Below the pieces are notes generated by a model, which made no database searches, had not been told where the DNA came from, and saw only the letters and a list, made by a program, of their open reading frames with translations. Below are positions 15,656 to 23,764 of a stretch of 64,000 nucleotides of DNA, in pieces. The DNA lies in assembly GCA_959608625.1 (NCBI GenBank), contig CAUHQV010000001.1, forward strand, positions 1 through 64,000, written 5' to 3'. Within the stretch, counting starts at the first letter, position 1. The number at the start of each line of letters is the position of its first letter. Position numbers and translations under genes: made by a program. Source of the stretch: an uncultured Flavobacteriales bacterium (GTDB lineage Bacteria; Bacteroidota; Bacteroidia; Flavobacteriales; UBA1820).

Positions 15656-16952
15656 AGCACTGGACTATCTGGAGGATAGCAGGACAATCGAGGTGCTGTT
15701 CGGTGGCGGGGCCGGCGGCGGGAAGTCGGTTCTGGGATGCTATTGGCTACTTAAGTGTATGCTGAAATATCCCGGTAGCCGGTATCTGGTAGCCCGCGCT
15801 ACGGCATCCACGCTCCGGCAGACGACGCTCAATACATTCCGGTACGTGGCCCGTATGCAGGGTATCCCTTCCGAGTGGTTCCGGATGAAAGAACAACAGG
15901 GAGAGATCGAATTGGCTCCTGTCGGTTCGACGCTTATTTTGCGGCATTTGCAGGCGCGACCTTCCGATCCGGATTTCGACGAACTGGGTTCGCTGGAAGT
16001 GACAGGGGCATTCATCGACGAGTGTAACCAGGTGTCGCTCCTGGCCTGGAATGTGGTACGTTCGCGGATCCGGTACCGGCTGGAGGATTTCGGGTTGATC
16101 CCAAAAATCCTGGGTACCTGTAACCCGTCCAAAGGTTTCGTCTATTCCCGTTTTTACAAACCGTGGCGGGACAGGGTATTGGATGCAGACAAGAAGTTCG
16201 TGGAATCCCTGCTGAAAGACAATCCGCATATATCGCGGCATTATGAGAAAAGCCTCCGGGGACTCGACAGTCGTTCGGTGCAGCGGTTGCTGATGGGCAA
16301 TTGGGAGTATCAGGACGATCCGATGGCCCTGATGGGTTATGACCGTATTGTCGATGTTTTTTCCAATAGCGGTGTTCCTTCGGGCGAGAAATACATCACG
16401 GCCGATATCGCCCGTTTTGGGGACGACTCGACGGTGATCTGCCTGTGGAGCGGGATGCGTTGTGAGAGCATATCCGTATATAGCCGCCAAGGGGTCGATG
16501 CCACAGCCCGGGCGATATCCGCGGCCGCTTCTGCGGCCGGGATTCCTTTGTCTCACATATTGTGCGATGAGGACGGTGTAGGGGGCGGTGTGGCCGATAT
16601 GTTGAAATGCAAGGGCTTTAGGAACAATTCTTCCCCTATAGACGTGAAAGGGAAAAAACAGAATTTCGCCAATCTGAAGTCGCAGTGTTATTTTATGTTG
16701 TCCGATGCGGTGGAGCGGGGAGAGTTGTTTGTCTCTACAGAAGACCCGGTACTCCGCACACGGATCATCGAAGAACTGGAGCAGGTAAAGGCGGCGGATA
16801 TTTCCGGTGGGGGACGTCTGTCTGTCGTATCCAAGGCCCGGGTAAAGGCGGCGCTCGGTCGGTCCCCCGACGTATCGGATGCGCTGATGATGCGGATGTA
16901 TTTCGCACTGTGCCCCGTGGGGGCGTCGAAAGACCTGGGGCGATTTTTTTAA
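15630..16952 (+). CDS. terL: Phage terminase large subunit
   Basis: The 440-residue protein has both terminase domains intact. The N-terminal ATPase has Walker A GGGAGGGKS (residues 25-33), a Walker B AFIDE (127-131) and a coupling-type GTCNPS segment (162-167). The C-terminal RNase H-like nuclease has its three acidic clusters: TADIARFGDDS (Asp259), CDEDGVGGG (Asp313/315) and SPDVSDALM (Asp414/417). TerL normally docks on the portal ring of a procapsid and pumps DNA in, but no portal gene follows. The intact catalytic residues argue against simple decay. Confidence 0.93.
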   Translation: MELTKKQTEALDYLEDSRTIEVLFGGGAGGGKSVLGCYWLLKCMLKYPGSRYLVARATASTLRQTTLNTFRYVARMQGIPSEWFRMKEQQGEIELAPVGSTLILRHLQARPSDPDFDELGSLEVTGAFIDECNQVSLLAWNVVRSRIRYRLEDFGLIPKILGTCNPSKGFVYSRFYKPWRDRVLDADKKFVESLLKDNPHISRHYEKSLRGLDSRSVQRLLMGNWEYQDDPMALMGYDRIVDVFSNSGVPSGEKYITADIARFGDDSTVICLWSGMRCESISVYSRQGVDATARAISAAASAAGIPLSHILCDEDGVGGGVADMLKCKGFRNNSSPIDVKGKKQNFANLKSQCYFMLSDAVERGELFVSTEDPVLRTRIIEELEQVKAADISGGGRLSVVSKARVKAALGRSPDVSDALMMRMYFALCPVGASKDLGRFF

Positions 16953-17039
16953 AATTATATTTTCTTTTTAGATAATTTATACGTATATTCGTAAGTATAG
17001 TATTACAATTTAGTTCAACCGATATAAAACAAAGTAGAA

Positions 17040-17558
17040 ATGGAATCTGAGATTTTAAAACAATTGCAACAAAACTATCCGGGTATTCCGGCCGATGTAG
17101 CGGCGAAGTTCGCCTCGATCGTGGAAAAAGCCTGTGGAAGCGATGCGGTAAAGCAAGCCGACCTGTTGGCCGGTTCTTCCGAATTTCTGGGGCTTCTCTC
17201 CGAGAAAGCGTCGGCCCTGGATACGGCCAATGCGGATCTGGCCGAATACGAACAGGCCAAAGCGACTGCACAGCAGTTCCGTGATGCGCTGGCCAAGGAA
17301 CTCTCGACGCGGGAAGTCCCCGAGTATTTTTGGGCGAAAGCGATCGCGGTCGATCCGCTCTCGGGAGAAGTAGTGCCCTCGGCCGATGCCATAGAGGGGG
17401 CCTATAAGGCCTTTCTGCAACAGCAGTCCGACAGCAGGGTGGATGCCGATATGCGTCCCGGGCTGGCGATCGAGCCGTTACGGATCTCCCCGGCGATGGA
17501 AAATTTCCTGCGTTCGCGCCGCAACGATTCGCCGCTGGCAGGGAAGCTGAAAAAATGA
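17040..17558 (+). CDS. Putative capsid scaffold-like protein
   Basis: This 172-residue, predicted mostly helical protein has an Ala/Glu/Gln-rich centre (residues about 50-90, SEKASALDTANADLAEYEQ) and a basic C-terminal end (NFLRSRRNDSPLAGKLKK). It sits directly upstream of the major capsid gene, where phages usually encode the scaffold, head protease or decoration protein. Composition and position suggest a scaffold; there is no motif proof. A GCCGGG/CCCGGC stem-loop (17559-17576) follows right after its stop. Confidence 0.45.
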   Translation: MESEILKQLQQNYPGIPADVAAKFASIVEKACGSDAVKQADLLAGSSEFLGLLSEKASALDTANADLAEYEQAKATAQQFRDALAKELSTREVPEYFWAKAIAVDPLSGEVVPSADAIEGAYKAFLQQQSDSRVDADMRPGLAIEPLRISPAMENFLRSRRNDSPLAGKLKK

Positions 17559-17576
17559 GCCGGGGAATGTCCCGGC
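17559..17576 (+). other. Stem-loop just before the capsid gene leader
   Basis: GCCGGG (17559-17564) pairs with CCCGGC (17571-17576) immediately after the scaffold-like gene's stop. There is no T-tract, so it is more likely an RNA stability or processing element than a terminator. Confidence 0.4.
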
Positions 17577-17629
17577 GAAAAAATGACCAATGAAAAGGAT
17601 TTAGTGTAACGTAATTAATTTTTAAGAAA

Positions 17630-18712
17630 ATGAAACAATCTTTAATCAAAGAATTTTCCCAGAACGACCTCCAGGCAGTCATGGATGCCTATACGCTGGA
17701 CGAGTTCTACTACCCCTCCATTTTCCCGGTGATGTTCACCCCGACCCTCACCTGGCGTGCGCTTTCGGGAGACTACGGGATCAATGTGGCGGCCGACGTG
17801 GTGTCGTACAATGCGGCGGCGCCTAAGAAGACCCGCAACGTGATCGAACGCCTGACGGGTAAGATACCCAAGATAGAGATCATGCGGGTAAAAGAAGAGA
17901 CCGACCTGAATGAGTATCAGCACTTGCAGTACTATTACAGCAGCGAGGAGGGGCAGAAGGCCCTGATGAACTGGGTGTATGCCGATACCGATTTCTGCTT
18001 CAACGGTGTCAACGCCCGTCTGGAATGGCTCGCCCTGCGCGCCCTTTCGACCGGAGGTTTCGTGCTGGACAGCAGCAACAATGCCGGCACAGTGACCGAA
18101 ACGGCTGTGGATTTCGGCGTTCCGGCAGCCAACAAGATCAAAACGAAAGCGACCTGGTCGCCGGAAAATGCGGCTACGGCTACCCCGATCTCGGATATCC
18201 GTTCGATGGTCTCCAAAGGAGTAGGACAGGGTATCCTGATCAAGTATATGTTCATGGACCTGGAGACTTTCTACGCGATGATGACTGCCGACGAGGCGGT
18301 CGATTTCTGTTCTTCCTGGATTCCGCAGGTAGGTCGTATCAAGGTGCCCAGCGTGGACGACGTGAACATTGCCCTAAAGGCTCACCGTCTGCCGGAGGTG
18401 CGCATCATCGATACGTATGTCACGTTGGAAGGTGCGGGCGGCGCCCGTACGACGGTCAATCCGTGGCAGGCAGGCATCGTCACGTTCGTGCCGGAGATGG
18501 AGTGCGGATATACGTACCACGCTCCGATGGCCGACGAAATGGTGGCCGACAGCGTAGCTACGAAAGTAAAACGCGAGCATATCATGATCAAGAAGTATTC
18601 GACGGAAGACCCGGTGACGGAGGTGACCAAAGGGATCGCCAATGCGATCCCGGTATGGGGAAATGCCGACCGCTGCTTCCTGTTCGATACCACGGCGGCC
18701 GCTGCGAAATAG
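17630..18712 (+). CDS. Phage major capsid protein (gpE-like)
   Basis: The 360-residue protein resembles the lambda gpE-type (Phage_cap_E) major capsid family. It has an N-terminal arm, the segment KTRNVIERLTGKIPKIEIMRVKEETDLNEYQ, a central domain containing ARLEWLALRALSTGGFVL, and a long C-terminal domain ending in the segment TKGIANAIPVWGNADRCF. It should adopt the HK97 fold and form the shell. The reading frame is intact and codon use resembles the chromosome. The gene is preceded by a 71-base leader and followed by an attenuator-like structure (18730-18806), suggesting it is the most highly expressed gene of the cassette. Confidence 0.8.
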   Translation: MKQSLIKEFSQNDLQAVMDAYTLDEFYYPSIFPVMFTPTLTWRALSGDYGINVAADVVSYNAAAPKKTRNVIERLTGKIPKIEIMRVKEETDLNEYQHLQYYYSSEEGQKALMNWVYADTDFCFNGVNARLEWLALRALSTGGFVLDSSNNAGTVTETAVDFGVPAANKIKTKATWSPENAATATPISDIRSMVSKGVGQGILIKYMFMDLETFYAMMTADEAVDFCSSWIPQVGRIKVPSVDDVNIALKAHRLPEVRIIDTYVTLEGAGGARTTVNPWQAGIVTFVPEMECGYTYHAPMADEMVADSVATKVKREHIMIKKYSTEDPVTEVTKGIANAIPVWGNADRCFLFDTTAAAAK

Positions 18713-18729
18713 TAAAGTGTTGGTGTGTG

Positions 18730-18806
18730 GGCGGATGCAGCCCGGGCCGGCTGCTGCCGGTGAGCGGGAAGGAAAAATGAAGTGCCGGGCGCATCCGCCT
18801 TTTTTA
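18730..18806 (+). terminator. Terminator/attenuator inside the cassette, after the capsid gene
   Basis: GGCGGATGC (18730-18738) pairs with GCATCCGCC (18791-18799) and is followed by seven T (18800-18806). The large loop holds its own stem GCAGCC/GGCTGC (18737-18742 with 18749-18754), whose first two bases overlap the end of the outer stem. It lies inside the operon between the capsid and connector genes, so partial termination would give more capsid mRNA than connector and tail mRNA. Confidence 0.65.
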
Positions 18807-18829
18807 TAATAATCAAAAACGATAAGGTT

Positions 18830-19150
18830 ATGACTGTTTTACAGGCTTTGAAAATATCGGTGGGATATCCGTTGGATGCCGCTGTTCTGGAGAAAATCAC
18901 GATAGACCGGCATCTGGATCCGGCGGATGAATACACCGGGCCGACCCGGGAATTCATGCTGGCCCGCGCCGACGTGTATATGGCATTGGTGGCCACGCCG
19001 GATGTGGCGATGGACGGTTTTTCGCTGTCGGTGGCAGACCGGAACCTTCTGGCGGCGCTGTCGGAAAGTATTTACCGGCGGTACGCTCCCGGGGAAGATC
19101 GTCCCGGCGTGGCTGGTAACGGGGTATGGGATGGTTCGGACAAATGGTAA
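18830..19150 (+). CDS. Putative head-tail connector (adaptor) protein
   Basis: The 106-residue protein, starting MTVLQALKISVGYPLDAAV, follows the capsid gene, where the adaptor (Ad1-type) connector is found in tailed phages. It resembles the small helical connector proteins of Bacteroidota prophages, with helices in REFMLARADVYMALV and SVADRNLLAALSESIYRRY. The start at 18830 avoids the terminator that an upstream in-frame ATG (18782) would overlap. Function is inferred mainly from gene order. Confidence 0.5.
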   Translation: MTVLQALKISVGYPLDAAVLEKITIDRHLDPADEYTGPTREFMLARADVYMALVATPDVAMDGFSLSVADRNLLAALSESIYRRYAPGEDRPGVAGNGVWDGSDKW

Positions 19151-19168
19151 TCTGAAAAAGAAAGAGAT

Positions 19169-19495
19169 ATGTTCGATTTGTATCCGAATATCCTCATGGT
19201 TGCCCGGCCCGGAAGTACCGGAGCGGACGCCGACGGGGATTATGCGGCGGAAGGATCCGCTGCCACAGAGCATTCGATCTGCCGGGCCGTGCGCAACGGT
19301 TCGGGCCAGATAGTACGGCTGTCTTCCGGGATCGAATACCGGTTCAGCTACGTGGTTTATATGCCTGCGGGCACTCCAACCCTCCGGCTGGGCACACCTG
19401 TAAAGGTGTATTCGCAGGACGGGGAGGAACTTCTGGCTGGCGGGCAGGTGATGGATTTCGTATCCAGCCCGTTGGGATGCAAACTGTGGATATGA
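19169..19495 (+). CDS. Putative head-closure/neck protein
   Basis: This 108-residue, predicted beta-rich protein (strands around SGIEYRFSYVVYMPAGT and TLRLGTPVKVYSQDGEELLAG) lies between the adaptor-like and tail-completion-like genes. That is the usual position of the head-closure (stopper) protein, which often has an SH3-like barrel as its strand-rich sequence would allow. No family-specific motif is recognised, so confidence rests on order and size. Confidence 0.45.
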   Translation: MFDLYPNILMVARPGSTGADADGDYAAEGSAATEHSICRAVRNGSGQIVRLSSGIEYRFSYVVYMPAGTPTLRLGTPVKVYSQDGEELLAGGQVMDFVSSPLGCKLWI

Positions 19496-19531
19496 TGCCC
19501 GTAAAATGAAAGACCGATAAAAACCGTAGAA

Positions 19532-19936
19532 ATGAGAAGATCGACATTTTCAATCGCCTCGCACCTGTACCACAGGCTTTCGGGACTGGATGTGGTGCGC
19601 GAGATCACCGGAGGAGTGTACAAAGATACCCGTCCGGCGGATTCCGACAAGGAGGATATCGTGATCTGCGCCGAAGGCCCCATATTGGAGGCCGGTGGTT
19701 CGGCCAAAGCGAGCATCCGGGTGTTTACCTCTCCGGTATTTTCCGACCGCGGACACGCGGTGGAAATGGTGCCGGACTACAAGCGGCTGGAGTACCTGTG
19801 CGGGAAGATATTCGACGGGATAGACGAAGTCTTTTTCGCCGGGTGCCTTACCTGGGTGGATTCGCAGACTTTTTCCCCCGAGGGGGATATGTTCTGCGCC
19901 CAGTTGGAAGTCTCGGTGAGCCTGCGGGGCCTGTAA
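19532..19936 (+). CDS. Putative tail-completion (tail terminator) protein
   Basis: This 134-residue protein begins MRRSTFSIASHLYHRLSGLDVV and carries alternating strands and helices (DIVICAEGPILEAGGSAKASIRVF, then YKRLEYLCGKIFDGI, ending LEVSVSLRGL). This alpha/beta layout and its place directly before the tail-tube-like gene match tail terminator proteins of siphophages. It may cap a tail tube. No sequence motif settles the matter. Confidence 0.5.
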   Translation: MRRSTFSIASHLYHRLSGLDVVREITGGVYKDTRPADSDKEDIVICAEGPILEAGGSAKASIRVFTSPVFSDRGHAVEMVPDYKRLEYLCGKIFDGIDEVFFAGCLTWVDSQTFSPEGDMFCAQLEVSVSLRGL

Positions 19937-19979
19937 CGATAACCGAATATTCAAATGAACTTTTAAAACAAACAGTATT

Positions 19980-20474
19980 ATGGCAAGTATAGCAACTTTC
20001 GGGCTTTCCAAGATCGAGGTAAAAAAGACCTCGGCATTGGAAAGCACCTATAAAACGTTGGGGATGACCTACCAGGATTCCTGTACCCTGACGCAGAACG
20101 ATCCTGAGGTGACCGACCATTACGCCGAGGAAAGCGATGTGCCGGTGGTATCCGTATCCAAGGCCGGAAAGGTGATCCTGGCTTTCTCGGTGATGGATGC
20201 CGATGTGGAGACCCTGACAGAGCTGATGGGGGGGACTAAGGATGCGGAATCCGGCGCGTGGAATGCGCCGGATTCCGACCCGATGGTCGAACTGAGCCTG
20301 CGGGTGACGCCTAAATCGGGATTGCAGATAGAGATCCCCCGGGCTTCGGTGGTGGCCAAGCTCAGCGGCGGTTTTTCGCGCTCGGGTATTTTTCTGATCA
20401 CGGTTTCGGCCACGGTGCTCAAAGCCGAGGGGAAACCGCGTATGATCGCCCGCCCGAAACCGGCGGAGAACTGA
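19980..20474 (+). CDS. Putative phage tail tube protein
   Basis: This 164-residue protein is the last gene of the cassette. It is strand-rich with the general look of Bacteroidota siphophage tail tube subunits (SIATFGLSKIEVKKT, then AGKVILAFSVMDADVETLTELMGG, then PRASVVAKLSGGFSRSG). It ends 35 bases before a strong terminator. In a full phage this gene is followed by tail chaperones and the tape measure; none are here. The call is by position and overall pattern. Confidence 0.55.
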   Translation: MASIATFGLSKIEVKKTSALESTYKTLGMTYQDSCTLTQNDPEVTDHYAEESDVPVVSVSKAGKVILAFSVMDADVETLTELMGGTKDAESGAWNAPDSDPMVELSLRVTPKSGLQIEIPRASVVAKLSGGFSRSGIFLITVSATVLKAEGKPRMIARPKPAEN

Positions 20475-20508
20475 TTTTTTTCCTTTATTTCGGATTGTGA
20501 TTTGGTAG

Positions 20509-20550
20509 CCGTTCCCGCAAGTGTCAAAGCTTGCGGGAACGGTTTTTTTT
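20509..20550 (+). terminator. Strong terminator at the end of the phage-like cassette
   Basis: A perfect 13-bp stem (20509-20521 with 20530-20542) with an 8-base loop is followed by eight T (20543-20550). It insulates the cassette from recR, which converges on it. Confidence 0.92.
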
Positions 20551-20557
20551 GAGGCGT

Positions 20558-21169
20558 TTACAGGGAACCTTCGTAGGGGATGCGGTTGCGCAGCGAACGG
20601 CCCAGGGTGGCGTTGTCCGTGTACTGGAGTTCGTCGCCCACGGATACTCCCCGGGCGATGGACGAGACGCGGTATCCTTTTTTCGGGAGTTTTTTGTAGA
20701 TATAGTACGAAGTGGTGTCCCCTTCTATCGTAGCCGAAAGGGCGAAAATGATCTCCGAAACAGCTTCCTGATCCACCCTTTGGCACAGGGAGTCTATCTC
20801 GATGTCCGAAGGGCCTATGCCTTCCATCGGGGAAATACGTCCGCCCAGCACGTGGTATACCCCACGGTATTGCCCGGTCTGTTCGATGGCCATCACATCG
20901 CGGATATCCTCCACCACACATACGGTGGAAAAATCGCGTGAGGGATCGGAACATATCTGGCACGTATCTCCGTCGCATAGGTTGTGGCAATGCGAACAAT
21001 GGTGGATATGGTCGGCCATGTCGGTCAGGGCGTCGGCCAACTGGTGTACCTGTTCGGGATTTTGGCGCAATAGGTGCAGCGCCATCCGCAGGGCGGTCTT
21101 ACGGCCTATGCCCGGCAGGGTGGCTATCTGTTCGATGGCGCGGGAGAGTATTTTGGAGGGGTAATCCAT
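20558..21169 (-). CDS. recR: Recombination protein RecR
   Basis: The 203-residue RecR starts MDYPSKILSRAIEQIATLPGIG. It contains the N-terminal helix-hairpin-helix (LPGIGRKTALRMA), an intact Cys4 zinc finger (CSHCHNLCDGDTCQIC, about residues 57-72), a Toprim domain (VCVVEDIRDVMAIEQTG ... YHVLGGRISPMEGIGPSDI) and a C-terminal Walker B-like segment. With RecO and RecF it loads RecA at gaps. The start at 21169 fits the family; in-frame Met codons further upstream run through the divergent lipoprotein gene. It converges with the phage-like cassette. Confidence 0.95.
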   Translation of the reverse strand: MDYPSKILSRAIEQIATLPGIGRKTALRMALHLLRQNPEQVHQLADALTDMADHIHHCSHCHNLCDGDTCQICSDPSRDFSTVCVVEDIRDVMAIEQTGQYRGVYHVLGGRISPMEGIGPSDIEIDSLCQRVDQEAVSEIIFALSATIEGDTTSYYIYKKLPKKGYRVSSIARGVSVGDELQYTDNATLGRSLRNRIPYEGSL

Positions 21170-21211
21170 GCAGGCGATTGTTATCGGATTCGAAATTGGA
21201 AAAAATTGATG

Positions 21212-21219
21212 TACATTTG
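21212..21219 (+). promoter_or_regulatory. -7 promoter element for the META lipoprotein
   Basis: TACATTTG matches TAnnTTTG and is 47 bases before the ATG at 21267, in the intergenic region shared with divergent recR. Confidence 0.5.
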
Positions 21220-21266
21220 TCTTGTATTCCGCGTAACGGCGGATAAAAGTACGAATAAAGCACGAT

Positions 21267-21677
21267 ATGAAAAAAAGCATAGCAGGGATAGCTTCGGCGG
21301 TTGTCCTGTTGATCTTGTCGGGGTGTGCCAGCCAGCGGTATGTGTCGCTGCCCCAGGACGTCACTTTCGTGATTTTGTCCATAGGCAGCCGCGATACCGA
21401 CAAGGACGGGCGGCCCGATATCACGTTCGCCAAGAACGGGCAGTTCTTCGGCTCTACCGGATGCAACCGGTATTTCGGCCAGTATATCACCGAAGGGCAG
21501 GATATAGAGATCGCCGGCAATGTGGGCATGACGCGCATGTACTGCCATAACAAAGCCGAACAGGAACAGCTACTCTCCCGGGAAATCGTGAAAGTGAAAA
21601 AATTCGAGGTGAAAGGCAACCGGCTGATCCTCACTACATCGGATGGCTTGAAAATAGAAGGCGTGAGAGCGAAGTGA
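21267..21677 (+). CDS. META-domain (HslJ-like) lipoprotein
   Basis: The 136-residue lipoprotein has signal peptide SIAGIASAVVLLILSGC (lipobox Cys near residue 20) and a META domain. The family pattern is visible in FAKNGQFFGSTGCNRYFGQY (Gly/Cys/Asn core) and GMTRMYCHNKAEQEQLL. META-domain proteins such as HslJ sit in the envelope and are linked to stress tolerance, but their biochemical role is unclear. The gene is divergent from recR. Confidence 0.8.
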   Translation: MKKSIAGIASAVVLLILSGCASQRYVSLPQDVTFVILSIGSRDTDKDGRPDITFAKNGQFFGSTGCNRYFGQYITEGQDIEIAGNVGMTRMYCHNKAEQEQLLSREIVKVKKFEVKGNRLILTTSDGLKIEGVRAK

Positions 21678-21760
21678 CCTTTTGCTTTCAGCCGCTTAAA
21701 AACAGGTTCGCCCTTTGCGGGGCGGGCCGTTTTGTTTTCAGGGCATTCCTATAAAATCCG

Positions 21761-21768
21761 TACCTTTG
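21761..21768 (+). promoter_or_regulatory. -7 promoter element abutting the M16 peptidase start
   Basis: TACCTTTG matches TAnnTTTG and ends only 6 bases before the ATG at 21775, so initiation about 7 bases downstream would begin at the start codon itself (leaderless mRNA). Confidence 0.55.
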
Positions 21769-21774
21769 TTCCCC

Positions 21775-23040
21775 ATGATTACTCTTGTCAAAGAAAAGGC
21801 CGAAGAGGCGTATTTTACCCTGTCTTCGGGTATCCGGATGTATTACCGCCCTTCCCGGCGCAAGACGGCCCATTTGGCGTTCCTGTTCGATATCGGTTCC
21901 CGCGATGAACGGAGCGGAGAACACGGAATGGCCCATTATATCGAACACTGCCTGTTCAAAGGCACGCGCTCCCGGCGACCGTACCACGTGCTGGCCCGCA
22001 TGGAAGACGTAGGGGGAGAGATCAACGCCTTCACGACCAAAGAAGATATATGCCTTCACGGTTCGTTCATGTCCCGGTACCTGGGGCGGGCGATGGAACT
22101 CTTTACGGATATCGCGTTTGGTGCGACCTATCCGCAGAGGGAGATAGAGAAGGAAAAAGACGTGGTAGCCGACGAGATAAACTCGTATATGGAAGCCCCG
22201 GACGAACTGATATTCGAACAGATCGAGGAGCTTGTATTTCCCCATAATCCGTTGGGACGTACGATACTGGGCACCGAGCGTACCATCCGCAAGTTCACCC
22301 GGGAAGGTATCCTGGCGTTCCTGCGCCGCAATTTTGCCCCGGAGCGTACCCTCATCTGTTTTTCGGGCGACCTGCCGGTGGAACAGGTGCGGGCCGAAGC
22401 GGAAAAATACCTTTCCCGGTATCCGTCCATTCTGTCCCGCCCGGTAAATCCGCTCGGGCGGAAAAAGCCTTCGGGATATACTCCGGTGTACCAGGAAAAG
22501 GTCATGGATACCCACCAGGCCCATGTGATGATCGCAGCGCCTTCGTTCTCGGTCACCGATCCGAAAAGCGTGACAATGTCCCTTCTGGCGAACCTTTTGG
22601 GCGGAGCCCCGATGAGCGCCCGGCTGAACCTTTCGCTGCGCGAACACCATGCGCTGGCTTATGTGGTGGAAGCTTTTTACACGGCTTATTCGGATACGGG
22701 TATTTCCGGCGTGTATTTCGCCACCGACGAGAATACGATGGAAAAAAGTATGGACATCGCCCTGCGGGAGCTCCGGCGTCTCAGGGAAGAGCCTTTGGGC
22801 GTATTGCAGCTCCAAAAGGCCAAGCGGCAATTGTGCGGGCAGATGGCCATCGCCTGCGAGCACGAACTGAACAGCCTGCTTTCCGCCGGAAAATCCTACC
22901 TGCAGACAGGCCGGGCCGATACCTTCGAGCAGATGTATGCCAAAGTGGAGGCGGTGACCTCCGCCGACCTCATGGACGTGGCGGCCGAGGTCTTTGCCTC
23001 GGACAATCTATCCACCTTGATATTCAAGAACCGGAAATAA
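21775..23040 (+). CDS. M16-family zinc peptidase
   Basis: The 421-residue protein is a pitrilysin-type M16 metallopeptidase. The inverted zinc motif HxxEH is present in GEHGMAHYIEHCLFKGT, and the downstream third ligand Glu sits in KEKDVVADEINSY. The N-terminal catalytic domain and a C-terminal inactive homologous domain (SVTDPKSVTMSLLANLLGG onward) are of full length. There is no signal peptide, so it is probably cytoplasmic, although many relatives are periplasmic. The start at 21775 is favoured by the promoter just upstream. Its stop overlaps the start of the O-methyltransferase. Confidence 0.9.
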   Translation: MITLVKEKAEEAYFTLSSGIRMYYRPSRRKTAHLAFLFDIGSRDERSGEHGMAHYIEHCLFKGTRSRRPYHVLARMEDVGGEINAFTTKEDICLHGSFMSRYLGRAMELFTDIAFGATYPQREIEKEKDVVADEINSYMEAPDELIFEQIEELVFPHNPLGRTILGTERTIRKFTREGILAFLRRNFAPERTLICFSGDLPVEQVRAEAEKYLSRYPSILSRPVNPLGRKKPSGYTPVYQEKVMDTHQAHVMIAAPSFSVTDPKSVTMSLLANLLGGAPMSARLNLSLREHHALAYVVEAFYTAYSDTGISGVYFATDENTMEKSMDIALRELRRLREEPLGVLQLQKAKRQLCGQMAIACEHELNSLLSAGKSYLQTGRADTFEQMYAKVEAVTSADLMDVAAEVFASDNLSTLIFKNRK

Positions 23041-23711
23041 TGACGGACGACGGTTATAACATCCATTTTTCGGCCGAACAGTACGGACAGTTGGAACGAT
23101 ATGCGCAAGAGCATTCGTCCGTCGGGTCGGAACTGCTGGGCGAACTGGCGCGCGCTACCTGGCAGCGCAGTGTCCATCCCCGGATGCTCTCGGGGGAATT
23201 CCAGGGCCGGATCCTGGCGATGGTGTCCCGTCTGGTGCGCCCCCGCAGGATACTGGAGATCGGAACATTCACGGGCTATTCCGCCCTTTGTCTGGCCGAA
23301 GGGCTGGTTACAGACGGGGAATTGATCACCATAGACCGCAACGAGGAACTGGAGGATTTTGCCAATTCGTTTTTCGGCCGCAGTCCCTTTGCCGGGCGGA
23401 TAAAAATGCGGATCGGCGATGCGCTCGAAGTAATCCCGGGTTTGGGCGGGGCGTTCGATCTGGTGTTCATCGACGGGGATAAATCCCAGTACTTGGAATA
23501 CCTCGATGCGGTAGCCCCCCGGATGAATCCCGGTGGAGTGCTCATTTCGGACAACGTACTGTGGAACGGCAAAGTGGTGGAGCCGGATGTGCCCGGGGAT
23601 ACCGATACCGCGGTGGTAAAGGAATACAACCGCCGATTGGCCGCCGATCCCCGTTTTGAAACGGTACTGTTGCCGATAAGGGACGGGCTGACGCTGAGCC
23701 GCCGGTTATGA
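23040..23711 (+). CDS. Class I SAM-dependent O-methyltransferase (family 3)
   Basis: This 223-residue methyltransferase resembles the caffeoyl-CoA/catechol O-methyltransferase family. The SAM-binding motif I is EIGTFTGYSALCLAEGL (about residues 74-90), and motif II DxD-like residues occur in ITIDRNEE. The metal-binding region LVFIDGDKSQYLEYLDAVAP and SDNVLWNGKVVEP are highly typical. It would methylate a hydroxyl of a small molecule (substrate unknown) with a divalent metal. The ATG at 23040 overlaps the last base of the M16 stop, so it is translationally coupled. Confidence 0.88.
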   Translation: MTDDGYNIHFSAEQYGQLERYAQEHSSVGSELLGELARATWQRSVHPRMLSGEFQGRILAMVSRLVRPRRILEIGTFTGYSALCLAEGLVTDGELITIDRNEELEDFANSFFGRSPFAGRIKMRIGDALEVIPGLGGAFDLVFIDGDKSQYLEYLDAVAPRMNPGGVLISDNVLWNGKVVEPDVPGDTDTAVVKEYNRRLAADPRFETVLLPIRDGLTLSRRL

Positions 23712-23764
23712 TCCGGGCGTGAGAAAATGAACAAACGGGTTTCGGCCTGAAAAATAGAAAAGAT

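Noticed and set aside
16953..17629. A hidden portal gene between terL and the capsid gene
   Set aside because: Both strands were read. The space holds one 172-residue helical protein and short AT-rich gaps, far too small for a portal of 400 or more residues.
14022..20558. Integrase attachment-site repeats flanking the cassette
   Set aside because: I compared the sequence after dnaJ with that before recR and saw no shared direct repeat; the two terminator hairpins at the ends have different sequences.
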